NCBI GenBank assembly: GCA_017303805.1
Contig: JAFLBQ010000002.1
Span: forward strand, 124,001 to 188,000
Source of the DNA: Cytophagales bacterium
Lineage (GTDB): Bacteria; Bacteroidota; Bacteroidia; Cytophagales; Cyclobacteriaceae
DNA: 64,000 nt
Reading direction: 5' to 3'
Shown: positions 33,628 through 42,849 of the stretch, piece by piece
Numbering within the stretch: position 1 is the stretch's first letter
How the letters are laid out: each line of letters opens with the position of its first letter
Notes under the pieces: generated by a model
The model's input: the letters and a program-made list of their open reading frames with translations, nothing else
Database searches by the model: none
What the model was told of the DNA's origin: nothing
Made by a program: the position numbers and the translations under genes

Positions 33628-34473
33628 TTAATTGGTTGATGATTGCTGGTCGGCTCGCAGTTCTTCCAACTCGCGTTTCTCTTTTCGTTTTAGCTCTACA
33701 GCCGAAATAAAAATACTGATTTCGTATAAAATGTAAAGAGGAATAGAAATGAGTGATAAACTCAAAGGATCGGAGCTGGGCGTTATCACCGCACCAATTA
33801 TCAAAATTGCCACCACTGCATGCTTGCGATAGTTGCGCAATAACTTAGGTGTAACAATGCCCACTTTTGTAAGGAAGAAGATAATTACCGGCAACTGAAA
33901 AAGAATACCGCTGCTGAGAACGAGTATGGAAATAGTGGAAACGTAGGAGGTGATATCAAACTCGTTCGAGATCATGTCGCTAATAGAATAATTAGCCAAA
34001 AAAGCGATGGTCATGGGGCTGAGAATGAAATAACCAAAAGAGATCCCCAATAAAAAAAGGATAGTGATGGACAACACCGCGCCCCGCGAACCCCTTTTTT
34101 CATTGAAGCGTAAGCCGGGTTTAATAAAGCGCCAGAACTCCCACACTACGTATGGAAAAGCAACTACCAACCCGATTACAAAGGAGGCCGTGAGTTGCAT
34201 GGTGAATTGCCCCATCAAAAAACGGCTTTGAATCTTCATGGGAATTTCTTTGATGCACAATTCGTCAAAGCCGGTGCTTGCACCCAAATCGCACAACCAC
34301 CGAAAGGTTATAAAATCTACTCTGCCCGGAGCAAACACGATGTACTCAAAAATTTCGCGCGTAAATACAAAGGCCAGAATCATCATGGCAAATATCACAG
34401 CCACCGAACGCACCACATGCCAACGCAACTCTTCCAGGTGCTCCAAAAACGACATCTCTTTTTCCTCTGCCAT
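33628..34473 (-). CDS. tatC: Sec-independent protein translocase TatC
   Basis: A 281-aa inner-membrane protein with about six helices and the TatC N-terminal signature MSFLEHLEELRWHVVRS. It recognises twin-arginine signal peptides and, with TatA/B, moves folded proteins across the membrane. The periplasmic loop between helices 1 and 2 is longer than in E. coli (it includes FAPGRVDFITFRWLCD), as is usual in Bacteroidota. No tatA gene lies next to it. At least two proteins of this window carry Tat signals (26977-29223 and 54183-55460). It is 39 bases downstream of glyA and 7 upstream of rpiB. Confidence 0.96.
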   Translation of the reverse strand: MAEEKEMSFLEHLEELRWHVVRSVAVIFAMMILAFVFTREIFEYIVFAPGRVDFITFRWLCDLGASTGFDELCIKEIPMKIQSRFLMGQFTMQLTASFVIGLVVAFPYVVWEFWRFIKPGLRFNEKRGSRGAVLSITILFLLGISFGYFILSPMTIAFLANYSISDMISNEFDITSYVSTISILVLSSGILFQLPVIIFFLTKVGIVTPKLLRNYRKHAVVAILIIGAVITPSSDPLSLSLISIPLYILYEISIFISAVELKRKEKRELEELRADQQSSTN

Positions 34474-34512
34474 TACAAATTTTTAGAATTCAAAAAACGG
34501 TTGCTGTTTTAC

Positions 34513-35784
34513 TCAGGCATAGAGTGGAAATTTTTTCATGAGCGCATTTACTTTGCGCTTTACCGCCTTCAGATGTTTTTCATCGCCTGGCTTTTGAAGG
34601 GCTTCGTCTATCAGTTCCACTACCTTAACCACGTCTTTCTCTTTTAGTCCGCGTGTAGTTATGGCCGGTGTGCCAATGCGCATGCCCGATGTTACCATTG
34701 GCGATTGGGTATCGAACGGCACCATATTTTTATTGATGGTGATGTCTGCTTTTATAAGCGCTTCTTCCGCCAGCTTCCCGGTTAAATTTTTCGAGCGCAA
34801 GTCAATTAACATTAAATGATTGTCGGTACCACCCGAAATAATCTTATACCCTTTTTGCACAAATGCATCGGCCATAGCCTTGGCATTTTTTGCTACCTGT
34901 ACAATGTACGATAAGTAGTCATCGCTCAACGCCTCGCCAAAAGCAACAGCCTTAGCTGCAATTACATGCTCTAACGGGCCGCCTTGGGTACCCGGAAATA
35001 CGCCCGAATCCAACACAGAAGACATCTTACGCAACTCTCCCTTTGGAGTTTTTAATCCAAAAGGATTGTCGAAGTTTTTGCCCAATAAAATTAACCCTCC
35101 GCGGGGGCCACGCAAGGTTTTGTGCGTAGTGGTAGTTACGATGTGGCAATGTTCCATTGGGTCGTTGAGCAAGCCACGCGCAATTAAACCGGCCGGGTGC
35201 GAAATATCGGCCAATAGCAATGCGCCCACCGCATCTGCTGCAGCGCGCAGTTTAGCATAATCCCAATCGCGGCTGTAAGCCGAAGCTCCACAAATAATCA
35301 TCCTGGGCTTTTCGCGTAAAGCCGTTTCTAAAACCTTATCAAAATCGATCAGGCCGGTTTCTTGTTCTACGCCATAGAAAGCCGGCACATATAATTTTCC
35401 TGAAAAATTTACGGGCGAACCATGGGTAAGGTGGCCTCCATGCGATAGGTCGAATCCTAAAATTTTATCGCCCGGTTTTAGGCATGCCAGCATAACGGCT
35501 GCATTTGCCTGCGCCCCCGAATGCGGTTGCACATTCGCCCACTCCGCACCAAAAAGTTCTTTGATGCGATCTATTGCCAGTTGCTCTACTTCATCTACTA
35601 CTTCGCAACCACCGTAATAGCGTTTGCCGGGTAGGCCCTCGGCATATTTGTTGGTGAGCACTGAACCCTGGGCTTTCATTACCTGGGGCGACACAAAATT
35701 TTCGGAGGCTATCAGTTCAATTCCGTGTTCTTGCCTTTCTTTCTCTTTTTCTATCAGGTCAAAAACAATTTTGTCGCGCTTCAT
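34513..35784 (-). CDS. glyA: Serine hydroxymethyltransferase
   Basis: A 423-aa PLP enzyme that converts serine and tetrahydrofolate to glycine and 5,10-methylene-tetrahydrofolate. The PLP Lys is K222 in the canonical [14 protein letters not shown]. Other fingerprints are [35 protein letters not shown], and D193/H196 in LADISHPAG. Length is full. It heads the glyA-tatC-rpiB unit. A perfect minus-strand -7 box (35804-35811) lies 19 bases before the start. Confidence 0.97.
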   Translation of the reverse strand: MKRDKIVFDLIEKEKERQEHGIELIASENFVSPQVMKAQGSVLTNKYAEGLPGKRYYGGCEVVDEVEQLAIDRIKELFGAEWANVQPHSGAQANAAVMLACLKPGDKILGFDLSHGGHLTHGSPVNFSGKLYVPAFYGVEQETGLIDFDKVLETALREKPRMIICGASAYSRDWDYAKLRAAADAVGALLLADISHPAGLIARGLLNDPMEHCHIVTTTTHKTLRGPRGGLILLGKNFDNPFGLKTPKGELRKMSSVLDSGVFPGTQGGPLEHVIAAKAVAFGEALSDDYLSYIVQVAKNAKAMADAFVQKGYKIISGGTDNHLMLIDLRSKNLTGKLAEEALIKADITINKNMVPFDTQSPMVTSGMRIGTPAITTRGLKEKDVVKVVELIDEALQKPGDEKHLKAVKRKVNALMKKFPLYA

Positions 35785-35803
35785 AGGTACCTATTTAAGG
35801 CGT

Positions 35804-35811
35804 CAAAAATA
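35804..35811 (-). promoter_or_regulatory. Putative -7 box of the glyA operon
   Basis: The minus strand reads TATTTTTG, a perfect TAnnTTTG box 19 bases from the glyA ATG. Nineteen bases further upstream stands GTG, one base off the TTG -33 element. Confidence 0.45.
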
Positions 35812-35876
35812 AGGTAATCCGGGCACGCTGCACAGGTAGTTATTAAAAAAGAAAGAATTTTAGTACCCGTTAGCCG

Positions 35877-37304
35877 TTACGGATTGCTTAGCCGCAGAAA
35901 GTCTTGATTGGGCGCTTCCAAAATCAACACGTTGCTGCGCCTTTTCAGGTCGAGTGTGTGGCCCACTTCTGCACCCCAGGTTTTAGAAGGGCGCACTCGG
36001 CCGGGGTCTGTTATTCCGGTTATCTCTTGTAAGGCTCTTTTTAGGAGTAGTTCGCGCACATCGCCCAGCGGATATACAAGCAGGTGATTATCGGTTACCG
36101 GAATTTGTGGCGTAAATCCATTGCTGTAATCTGATTCGCGTAAGCTATTGAGCGATTTGGCTACAATGGGTTGCATGCCCCAGGTATTGCGTGTATCGTT
36201 TTTTTCGTATAGCGATATGGAGCCAACATTTTTACCTACGGTGGTGTTGCCTATCAGCACTACCTCCATATACGGCCGCAAGCCGTTAATCAGCAACTCG
36301 CTGGCCGAAGCTGTGCGTGTGCCGGTAAGAATGTACACGCGACTATTGGTTAACTGGCTTCCGAGATTCTGTTCCTTCGTTAAAAACTCTACCGATAAAA
36401 AGTCTTCGCCCAGGTTTGGGTCTTTTTTTATCTCGGCTGTTACCTTCGCGTTGTACTCGCGAATTGTAAATACTTTCGTATTGTTTACACCTTTGCCAAT
36501 CAAGCTGGCCAGGTTGGTGGTGGCTGCTTCGGCACCGCCACTGTTGTAGCGCAAATCCACAATCAAATCGGTAATGCCGGCCGCCTTAAAACCGGCAAAG
36601 ATCTGGTCCATTTCGGCATTGTAGGAGGTGTTGCCTTGTTCCGGCCCGGTAGAAAAAAGATTGTACACATAGTAGCCGATCTTTCTATCGTTTATAGTAA
36701 ACACTTTATGCAGAAAGTTGGGGTTTTCGGAATAGACTATTGTGGCAAGAGTCCGGCTCTGCAACTCGGTTTGCAAAGCGCCCCCTTCCACATCTAGAGC
36801 CCGATAGGTAATGGTATGGTCGCTACTGGTTGCACCCAACAGGGTTCTGTAATTATCGGTAGTTAGTTGCTGGCCGTTTATCTGCACAATTACATCGCCA
36901 CGTTTCAGGCCTGCCGCTTCGGCTGGCGATACCGGCTTTATGTAAACAATCTGGGCTATTACTACATTATTGTCAGGGCTTTCGCGAAAGAGAGCCAACT
37001 CGTAACCAGCTTCTCTGTTTACGCCTTGCAACGAGTTCAACAACTCCTGGTAGTTTTCCTGAATCCACGAAAACCGGTCGGCACTGTTGAGCAGGCTTTT
37101 AAAGAAACCATCAGGGGCTTGGGTTTTATCCGGACTTGGAGGCAATGTGGTATTCCAGTAATACCAAAAACTCATGTTGGCTTTAATCCAATTGTTTACA
37201 TACTCGTTGGGATGTTCTTCGTCTTCGTGGCAGGCAACCAGCAATAAAAGGGTGGCCAGTAAGAAGGCGGAAACTGCAAGGGATAATCTTCTGAGTGTAT
37301 TCAT
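35877..37304 (-). CDS. S41-family C-terminal-processing-like protease, lipoprotein
   Basis: A 475-aa lipoprotein (lipobox LLLVAC, Cys 25). A degenerate N-terminal domain (about 33-100) is followed by a PDZ domain (about 112-180, IKPVSPAEAAGLKRGDVIVQINGQ) and the S41 catalytic domain (about 200-400). The nucleophile Ser 333 in TASASELL and the general base Lys 358 in TVGKNVG are 25 residues apart, as in the Prc/CtpB family. It cleaves proteins in the periplasm or at the outer-membrane face. It is a stand-alone gene, 57 bases upstream-separated from the NIPSNAP gene on the same strand. Confidence 0.9.
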   Translation of the reverse strand: MNTLRRLSLAVSAFLLATLLLLVACHEDEEHPNEYVNNWIKANMSFWYYWNTTLPPSPDKTQAPDGFFKSLLNSADRFSWIQENYQELLNSLQGVNREAGYELALFRESPDNNVVIAQIVYIKPVSPAEAAGLKRGDVIVQINGQQLTTDNYRTLLGATSSDHTITYRALDVEGGALQTELQSRTLATIVYSENPNFLHKVFTINDRKIGYYVYNLFSTGPEQGNTSYNAEMDQIFAGFKAAGITDLIVDLRYNSGGAEAATTNLASLIGKGVNNTKVFTIREYNAKVTAEIKKDPNLGEDFLSVEFLTKEQNLGSQLTNSRVYILTGTRTASASELLINGLRPYMEVVLIGNTTVGKNVGSISLYEKNDTRNTWGMQPIVAKSLNSLRESDYSNGFTPQIPVTDNHLLVYPLGDVRELLLKRALQEITGITDPGRVRPSKTWGAEVGHTLDLKRRSNVLILEAPNQDFLRLSNP

Positions 37305-37361
37305 GCGGCACGGGTTATCAATAACGAAGATAAATACTTTAATACGCGGGTAGTGTAACTT

Positions 37362-38138
37362 CTACAAATCGGAATAAGTTGTGGGGCGCAGGAAAAAAAT
37401 TTCAATTTTCGAAACATTGTTCTTGTATTCGGGCATTGCCGAAAGGCTTTTCCATTGGGCATCGTCCACAAACGCCTTCCAGTGCGCATCGCGTGCTGCT
37501 TTGTTTTCGAAGGTGGTCAGGTACATGAGGTTGGGCATATTGTTGCCACTAATTACTTCGCCATAAAACACGGCATTAAAACCCAACCGTTTAAACAAAC
37601 CTATCTCATCGCCCCCGTTAAACATTTCTACTTTGTTGCGATAAATTTTCTCGGTGTGCCCCTCGTAGCTGCGCAGTTCATACACGCGCTCGGCTGCCGG
37701 GGTTTTCAAATCGGGCTTTGCCGCCAACGGCATTCCCGCAAAGGCTTTTAATAAGATGGTTTGTATGCGTGCATAAGGCGGATTGGTGTGGGCTGCATCC
37801 AGGTAATCTTTGCCGCTGTCGCGATAAGTTTTGTCTTTAACCAATACCTGCTCGGTGCTTTCGAATGCTGCCAGTGTTTTATGCGGTATAAGCACATATA
37901 GTTTTTTTCCAAAAGCAGAATCGGTTTCGATGGGTTTAAAAATTCCCACGCGCAAATTTCCCAGGCGGTGCAAGGCCGGTAACAAAGCGTTTTGCAAATA
38001 CGCTTCGGTGCGCTCTTGCTGCGCCACAGAATTAAACGTGTAAATTCTAAGCTCGTAAAACTCAGGCTTGGGGGCGGCCTGCACACCCCAGGCTATCAGA
38101 AAAGCACAACTGAAAACCAGTAAATTCAAAAACTTCAT
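37362..38138 (-). CDS. NIPSNAP-family secreted protein
   Basis: A 258-aa exported protein (signal MKFLNLLVFSCAFLIAWGVQA) with two NIPSNAP-type ferredoxin-like dimeric alpha-beta-barrel repeats: YELRIYTFNSVAQQERTEAYLQNALLPALHRLG and VYELRSYEGHTEKIYRNKVEMFNGGDEIGLFKRLGFNAVFYGEV. Bacterial NIPSNAP proteins of this size are common but unassigned. The ATG at 38138 is taken (one lies 6 bases upstream). A perfect -7 box (TACCTTTG on minus, 38158-38165) lies 19 bases upstream of the start. It diverges from the DUF5916 gene. Confidence 0.82.
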   Translation of the reverse strand: MKFLNLLVFSCAFLIAWGVQAAPKPEFYELRIYTFNSVAQQERTEAYLQNALLPALHRLGNLRVGIFKPIETDSAFGKKLYVLIPHKTLAAFESTEQVLVKDKTYRDSGKDYLDAAHTNPPYARIQTILLKAFAGMPLAAKPDLKTPAAERVYELRSYEGHTEKIYRNKVEMFNGGDEIGLFKRLGFNAVFYGEVISGNNMPNLMYLTTFENKAARDAHWKAFVDDAQWKSLSAMPEYKNNVSKIEIFFLRPTTYSDL

Positions 38139-38157
38139 ACACAAAAATTTGGCTTAC

Positions 38158-38165
38158 CAAAGGTA
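38158..38165 (-). promoter_or_regulatory. Putative -7 box of the NIPSNAP gene
   Basis: The minus strand reads TACCTTTG, matching TAnnTTTG exactly, 19 bases before the start codon. No clear TTG is present at the -33 position. Confidence 0.35.
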
Positions 38166-38242
38166 ACTATTTTGTAAACCTGAAAAATAAAATAGCCACC
38201 TCTGTGCTTGTACCTCGCACAGCCTTTACTCATATTGCATCA

Positions 38243-40411
38243 ATGCGCCTGCCTGCCTTGCTTCTTTCTCTGCTTTGTGGTGTTTCACTTTTCGGTCAAA
38301 AAAAGAATGCTGCCTTTCAACTGCCAATTAAAAAGGCCGGCTCCCCAATTGTAATTGATGGCGAACTTACAGAAGCCGCCTGGTTAGAAAGTGCCGTAGC
38401 GTCTGATTTTTATATGGTGTTGCCAATGGATACCAGCAAGGCAAAAGTTAAAACCGAAGTAAGACTTACCTACGATGAAAACAACCTGTACCTGATGGCT
38501 GTGTGTTTTCATGCGTTGCCGGGCCCCTACGTGGTAGAGTCGTTGCGAAGAGATTTTGCCTTTGGCAAAAACGATAACTTCCTTTTGTTTATGGATACAT
38601 TTGATGACCAAACCAACGGATTTTCGTTTGGCGCAAATGCAGCCGGTGCCCAGTGGGACGGCCTGATGTACGAAGGAAGTAAGGTAGATTTGAATTGGGA
38701 TAACCAATGGACCTCGGTAGTGAAGAACTACGATGACCGCTGGATTTTTGAAGCCGCCATTCCATTTAAAACCATTCGATTTAAGGAAGGCATTGCCACC
38801 TGGGGCATCAACTTTAGCCGGTTGGATTTAAAGACAACCGAAAAATCCAGCTGGACTCCCGTACCACGGCAATTTCCAACGGCATCGCTTGCATTTAGCG
38901 GAACCCTGGTGTGGGATACGCCACCCAAAAAAACCGGAGCCAACATCTCTGTTATTCCTTACCTGCTTGGTGGCGTAACTCAAAATCGGGAACCTATTTC
39001 AACAACGCATCGGGCGGAAGCCGGACTTGATGTAAAAGTGGCTGTTACTTCTTCGCTTAATCTCGATCTTACTGTTAACCCCGACTTCTCGCAAGTAGAT
39101 GTAGATCGGCAAGTAACCAACCTCGATCGGTTTGAACTGTTCTTTCCGGAGCGCAGACAATTCTTTCTGGAGAATGGCGATATGTTTAACAACTTTGGAT
39201 ACAGCACCATCAGACCTTTTTTCTCCAGAAGAATTGGGTTGACAGCCCCTATACAAGCGGGGGCCCGGCTTAGCGGCAAACTGGATAAAAACTGGCGTAT
39301 CGCGGCCATGAATATGCAAACCGGCAAAGTGCAGGATAAAAATTTGCCGGCACAAAATTTTTCGGTGTTGGCCTTGCAACGCAAGGTGTTTGCACGTTCC
39401 AATGTGGGGTTATTGGTCATCAACAAAGAATCATTAAACTATTCCGTTCCGGAAAACTTTACCGGCACGGTGTATTCCCAATACAATCGCAACCTGGGGC
39501 TTGAGTATAACTTGGCTTCCGGCAACAACAAGTGGTTGGGTAAAGCTTTGTTGTTAAAATCCTTTACTCCCCAAAAACAAACGGCCGATTATGTGTACTC
39601 CGGGCACTTGCAATACGCAGGGCGAAGGTTTCAACTAAGCAATCAATACGAACACGTTGGCCAAGGGTACACGGCCGAGGTGGGGTATGTACCGCGCACC
39701 AATTACATTCGCCTTAATCCGCAGGCCTCGTATTTATTTTTCCCGAAAGGCAAACACATCTTAAGCCATGGCCCCAAAGCAGTAAGCAGTGTATTCTTTA
39801 CACCCGACTACAAGCAAACCGACAGCGAAAGCTACCTGGCGTACAACATCAACTTTAGGAAGTTAAGCACGCTGGTTGTGTGGATGGGTTATGATTATGT
39901 AAAACTGTTGCGCAAGTTTGACCCCACCAACTTTAACCTCGATAGTTTGGAGGCCGGCACAGAACACCATTGGCGATCGGTGGGAGGCGAATTTTTCTCC
40001 AGGCCTCAAAGCCGCTTTACTTACTCTTTAAGTACCCGCTATGGTGGCTATTATGCCGGTGGCACGCGTACATTTATCAGCAGCGAAATTGGTTATCGCT
40101 TTCAGCCCTACGTAAGTTTTGTACTAAGCTCCAGTTACAACGACATTCGGTTGCCGCAACCCTGGGGGCAAAATACGTTTTGGCTGGTTGGCCCGCGGTT
40201 GGATATCACCTTCACCAACAAAATTTTCTTTACCACTTTTATGCAGTATAACGAGCAACGCAACAACATTAATTTGAATACGCGCTTTCAGTGGCGCTAC
40301 CGGCCAGCCAGCGATTTGTTTATTGTTTATACCGATAATTATTTTCCCAACAGCCTGCTGGCGAAGAATCATGCGCTGGTTGTAAAGTTTACCTATTGGT
40401 GGAATGTGTAG
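38243..40411 (+). CDS. DUF5916 outer-membrane protein with family-9-like binding domain
   Basis: A 722-aa exported protein starting at the ATG at 38243 (signal MRLPALLLSLLCGVSLFGQ). Residues about 25-210 resemble a carbohydrate-binding family-9-like domain (IVIDGELTEAAWLES, DENNLYLMAVCFHA, WIFEAAIPFKTIRF). The rest is DUF5916: VTSSLNLDLTVNPDFSQVDVDRQVTNLDRFELFFPERRQFFLEN, then many alternating strands ending in an aromatic C-terminus (KFTYWWNV), as expected of an outer-membrane beta-barrel. The function is unknown; transport or surface binding of glycans or peptides is a guess from the domain type. It diverges from the NIPSNAP gene. Confidence 0.87.
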   Translation: MRLPALLLSLLCGVSLFGQKKNAAFQLPIKKAGSPIVIDGELTEAAWLESAVASDFYMVLPMDTSKAKVKTEVRLTYDENNLYLMAVCFHALPGPYVVESLRRDFAFGKNDNFLLFMDTFDDQTNGFSFGANAAGAQWDGLMYEGSKVDLNWDNQWTSVVKNYDDRWIFEAAIPFKTIRFKEGIATWGINFSRLDLKTTEKSSWTPVPRQFPTASLAFSGTLVWDTPPKKTGANISVIPYLLGGVTQNREPISTTHRAEAGLDVKVAVTSSLNLDLTVNPDFSQVDVDRQVTNLDRFELFFPERRQFFLENGDMFNNFGYSTIRPFFSRRIGLTAPIQAGARLSGKLDKNWRIAAMNMQTGKVQDKNLPAQNFSVLALQRKVFARSNVGLLVINKESLNYSVPENFTGTVYSQYNRNLGLEYNLASGNNKWLGKALLLKSFTPQKQTADYVYSGHLQYAGRRFQLSNQYEHVGQGYTAEVGYVPRTNYIRLNPQASYLFFPKGKHILSHGPKAVSSVFFTPDYKQTDSESYLAYNINFRKLSTLVVWMGYDYVKLLRKFDPTNFNLDSLEAGTEHHWRSVGGEFFSRPQSRFTYSLSTRYGGYYAGGTRTFISSEIGYRFQPYVSFVLSSSYNDIRLPQPWGQNTFWLVGPRLDITFTNKIFFTTFMQYNEQRNNINLNTRFQWRYRPASDLFIVYTDNYFPNSLLAKNHALVVKFTYWWNV

Positions 40412-40442
40412 CGTTAAACCGGCAGTGGTACCCTAAAAAAAT

Positions 40443-41357
40443 TTACCAGCTACCGCTGCTGCCACCACCGCCAAAACTGCCTCCACCACCCGAAAAACTA
40501 CTGCCACCTCCCCAACTGCTGGAGCTGGAAGAACCCCAACTGCTGCCACTGCTCCAACCACCACCCGAACCTCCGGAACCTCCTTCGGCAAACTTCTTTG
40601 CAAGCTTTTTACCCCATGCCGTTTGGTTTACTAACCATTTAATAATGGGAAAGCCAATTATGAATAACAACCCTGGCACAAACCACCATTTTGCCGGAAA
40701 CACAAAGGCTGGAAAAATTGAAAAGAAGGGGATAAGAAAAAGGTACATAAACCAGCCCCAACTTCCTTTAATAAACAAACCGAAGAATGCGAAGATGCTA
40801 AGGAATGCATAGATGCCGAGCCCAATAAGAATACGGGCTGTGGTGGAAAGCTCCAGTAGCTCATTGCTGTCAGTAGCCGTGTACTCGCCACCAATGGCCT
40901 TGGTAATAGCGTTGATTGCCGCAGTTACACCGCTATCAAAATCTGCCCTTCGAAAAGCCGGTGCCATTTCGTTGCGAATTATTCTATTGCAGAGTGCATC
41001 CGTTAATGCGCCTTCCAATCCTTGGCCCACTTCTATTCGCATTTCATGATCGTCCACTGCAATGAGCAGCAATACGCCATTGTCTTTCTCCTTTTTACCG
41101 AGCTTCCAGTTTTCGGCTACGCGTAAAGAATAGGTTTCGATTGGTTCGCCTTCCAGCGAAGCTATGGTAAGAATGGCAATCTGATTGGAGGTTGAATCTT
41201 CGTAGGCCTTCAGTTGTGCTTCAAGGGTTTCTACGGTTTCGTGCGTTAGTACCCGGGCATCGTCATGCACGCGCACTCCCCACAACTCGGGCACCGGTTT
41301 TTGAGCAAGCGCCCCACTACCAACAACCAGCAAAAGAAAAAAAAGAGTCCGCTTCAT
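40443..41357 (-). CDS. TPM-domain (YgcG-like) membrane protein, first
   Basis: A 304-aa exported protein (signal MKRTLFFLLLVVGSGALAQ). The TPM domain (about 28-150) contains VHDDARVLTHETVETLEAQL, IAILTIASLEGEPIE, NWKLGKKEKDNGVLLLIAVDDHEMRIEVGQGLEGALTDAL and RNEMAPAFRRADFDSGV. It is followed by two or three helices (about 170-245) and a Gly/Ser/Trp-rich tail ending SSGSW. Bacterial TPM proteins are membrane-linked, and TPM in plant chloroplasts (TLP18.3) acts in photosystem II repair; the bacterial role is unknown, perhaps in envelope stress. It is the last of three consecutive TPM genes on this strand. Confidence 0.88.
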   Translation of the reverse strand: MKRTLFFLLLVVGSGALAQKPVPELWGVRVHDDARVLTHETVETLEAQLKAYEDSTSNQIAILTIASLEGEPIETYSLRVAENWKLGKKEKDNGVLLLIAVDDHEMRIEVGQGLEGALTDALCNRIIRNEMAPAFRRADFDSGVTAAINAITKAIGGEYTATDSNELLELSTTARILIGLGIYAFLSIFAFFGLFIKGSWGWFMYLFLIPFFSIFPAFVFPAKWWFVPGLLFIIGFPIIKWLVNQTAWGKKLAKKFAEGGSGGSGGGWSSGSSWGSSSSSSWGGGSSFSGGGGSFGGGGSSGSW

Positions 41358-41379
41358 TCCAATCTAAAATTGCATAGCC

Positions 41380-42117
41380 TTACCAGGAAGAACTTGAGCC
41401 CCCGCCTCCCGAAAATCCACCTCCGCCAAAGTCGCCACCCCACGAACCACCACCTGAAGACCCGCGGCCGCCCAGCATGCTACCCATCATGGCGGCCGTC
41501 CAATAGCCGCCCGCACCACCACCTCTGTTTCTGCGCGACATAATAATTATCAGCAGCACAATAAAGAGGAGTGTACTCCACGAAGATTTCTTGCTGCGCT
41601 TAGTTGTAACGGGAGCCTCGTTTTTATACTCACCGGCAATTGCTTTAATGATGGCAAGTACACCCGTCTGAATGCCGGCTTCATAATTTCCTTGCCGGAA
41701 GTAAGGGGCTACTTCGTTGCGATTGATGCGATTGCTGAGGGCATCGGTTAATACGCCTTCCAGGCCGTATCCCACCTCAATACGCATTTGGCGTTCTTGC
41801 ATCGATATTAAAAACAACACGCCATTATCTTTTCCTTTCTGTCCCAGTTTCCAGTTTTCGAATACGCGCACGGCATAGCCATCGATATCATCGCCATTTA
41901 AAGAGGGTATGATTAATACAGCAATCTGGTTGGAGGTAGAATCGCGATGCGCTTGTAAGATTGCTTCGAGTTGGTTTTTAGTGGCAGGCGAAAGCACACG
42001 GGCTTCGTCATGCACCCATATGCCATTGTGTGGCGGAACGGCCCGCTGCGCCAACGCGAATTGGGTTGCCATTGCTACCAGGGCAATACTTAATACCAGA
42101 TTAAAGCGTGTGTGCAT
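41380..42117 (-). CDS. TPM-domain (YgcG-like) membrane protein, second
   Basis: A 245-aa paralogue of the preceding TPM protein (signal MHTRFNLVLSIALVAMATQFALAQ). The TPM domain matches in order: WVHDEARVLSPATKNQLEAIL, IAVLIIPSLNGDDIDGYAVRVFENWKLGQKGKDNGVL, MRIEVGYGLEGVLTDALSNRI and RNEVAPYFRQGNYEAGI. A single helix (about 182-196, STLLFIVLLIIIM) is followed by a Gly/Ser-rich tail ending SSSSW. The start overlaps the third TPM gene region closely (1 base between stop and start), so the three are a translationally linked operon. Confidence 0.88.
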   Translation of the reverse strand: MHTRFNLVLSIALVAMATQFALAQRAVPPHNGIWVHDEARVLSPATKNQLEAILQAHRDSTSNQIAVLIIPSLNGDDIDGYAVRVFENWKLGQKGKDNGVLFLISMQERQMRIEVGYGLEGVLTDALSNRINRNEVAPYFRQGNYEAGIQTGVLAIIKAIAGEYKNEAPVTTKRSKKSSWSTLLFIVLLIIIMSRRNRGGGAGGYWTAAMMGSMLGGRGSSGGGSWGGDFGGGGFSGGGGSSSSW

Positions 42118-42118
42118 G

Positions 42119-42769
42119 TTACTCTAACCGTAAATCGTCTCGCAGTTCGTTCACATCATCGGGTGTAACCACAAACCCCTTCTCGAGTAAGAGCTCCCCA
42201 CACCGTTTTATAGCCAGCACCATGCCTTCGGTAATGCGGTCTTGTTTTACGTTCTCGATAATTACTTTCACCATGCCATCCCACTCTTTTTGCTCCACTA
42301 CTTTGCTAATTCCTTTATCGGCCATCACAATTACTTCGTGTTCAAAAAACGAAACGAAGATCATAATGCCGGTGCGTTGGCGGGTGTTAAATACTTCTTC
42401 TTCTAAAAATGCGGTTTGCGCGCGCTTAAAAGTGGCAGCATCCATATAGGTTTGGCTCACCATCATGCGCTTAACAAAATTTAAATAGTTTGCTTTGATG
42501 GCCCCGGCCAGCCCGCCCAAACTTACCAATGTAAAAATGAGTACGGGGTCATACACGGCCAGCCGCGGTATGTACCGATCGAAAATAATGATGAGTACAA
42601 ACACCAATGCCGCCCCGATTAGTGCTGCGCGGTAATTGGCAATTGTGTAGTGGCTGCTTTTTTCAACAAACACCGGAACAATTTCGCCCGAAATTTTACT
42701 TTCGGCATCCTTTACAGCATCTTTTATGCGCTGCAGGTCTTGCTGGCTAAATCGATCTTGAATAGACAT
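42119..42769 (-). CDS. TPM-domain protein, third (no signal peptide, membrane helices)
   Basis: A 216-aa protein with the TPM domain divided by membrane helices. The N-terminal half begins FSQQDLQRIKDAVKDAESKISGEIVPVFVEKS. Then come two hydrophobic helices (about 46-66 and 74-88), followed by the second half of the TPM pattern: RAQTAFLEEEVFNTRQRTGIMIFVSFFEHEVIVMADKGISKVV, and a C-terminal amphipathic part. It lacks a cleavable signal, unlike the two genes downstream, and faces the cytoplasm differently. It heads the operon; a perfect -7 box lies 20 bases upstream (42789-42796). The LemA gene that often precedes such operons is missing. Confidence 0.85.
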   Translation of the reverse strand: MSIQDRFSQQDLQRIKDAVKDAESKISGEIVPVFVEKSSHYTIANYRAALIGAALVFVLIIIFDRYIPRLAVYDPVLIFTLVSLGGLAGAIKANYLNFVKRMMVSQTYMDAATFKRAQTAFLEEEVFNTRQRTGIMIFVSFFEHEVIVMADKGISKVVEQKEWDGMVKVIIENVKQDRITEGMVLAIKRCGELLLEKGFVVTPDDVNELRDDLRLE

Positions 42770-42788
42770 GGCAATGTATTGAGAGAAA

Positions 42789-42796
42789 CAAAGATA
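42789..42796 (-). promoter_or_regulatory. Putative -7 box of the TPM operon
   Basis: The minus strand reads TATCTTTG, matching TAnnTTTG exactly, 20 bases before the start of the first TPM gene. No good -33 element is visible. Confidence 0.4.
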
Positions 42797-42849
42797 GCGG
42801 AAAACAAACTCATCCGGCCAGAACGATGTAAATAATCAGTTAGCGCCAA

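Noticed and set aside
36148-36549. A 133-codon plus-strand frame opposite the S41 protease
   Set aside because: Antisense to the catalytic domain; no support.
40443-40560. Gly/Ser-rich repeat tract at the end of the first TPM gene
   Set aside because: It looks repetitive at DNA level but is a normal low-complexity tail shared by TPM proteins, not a mobile or tandem repeat element.
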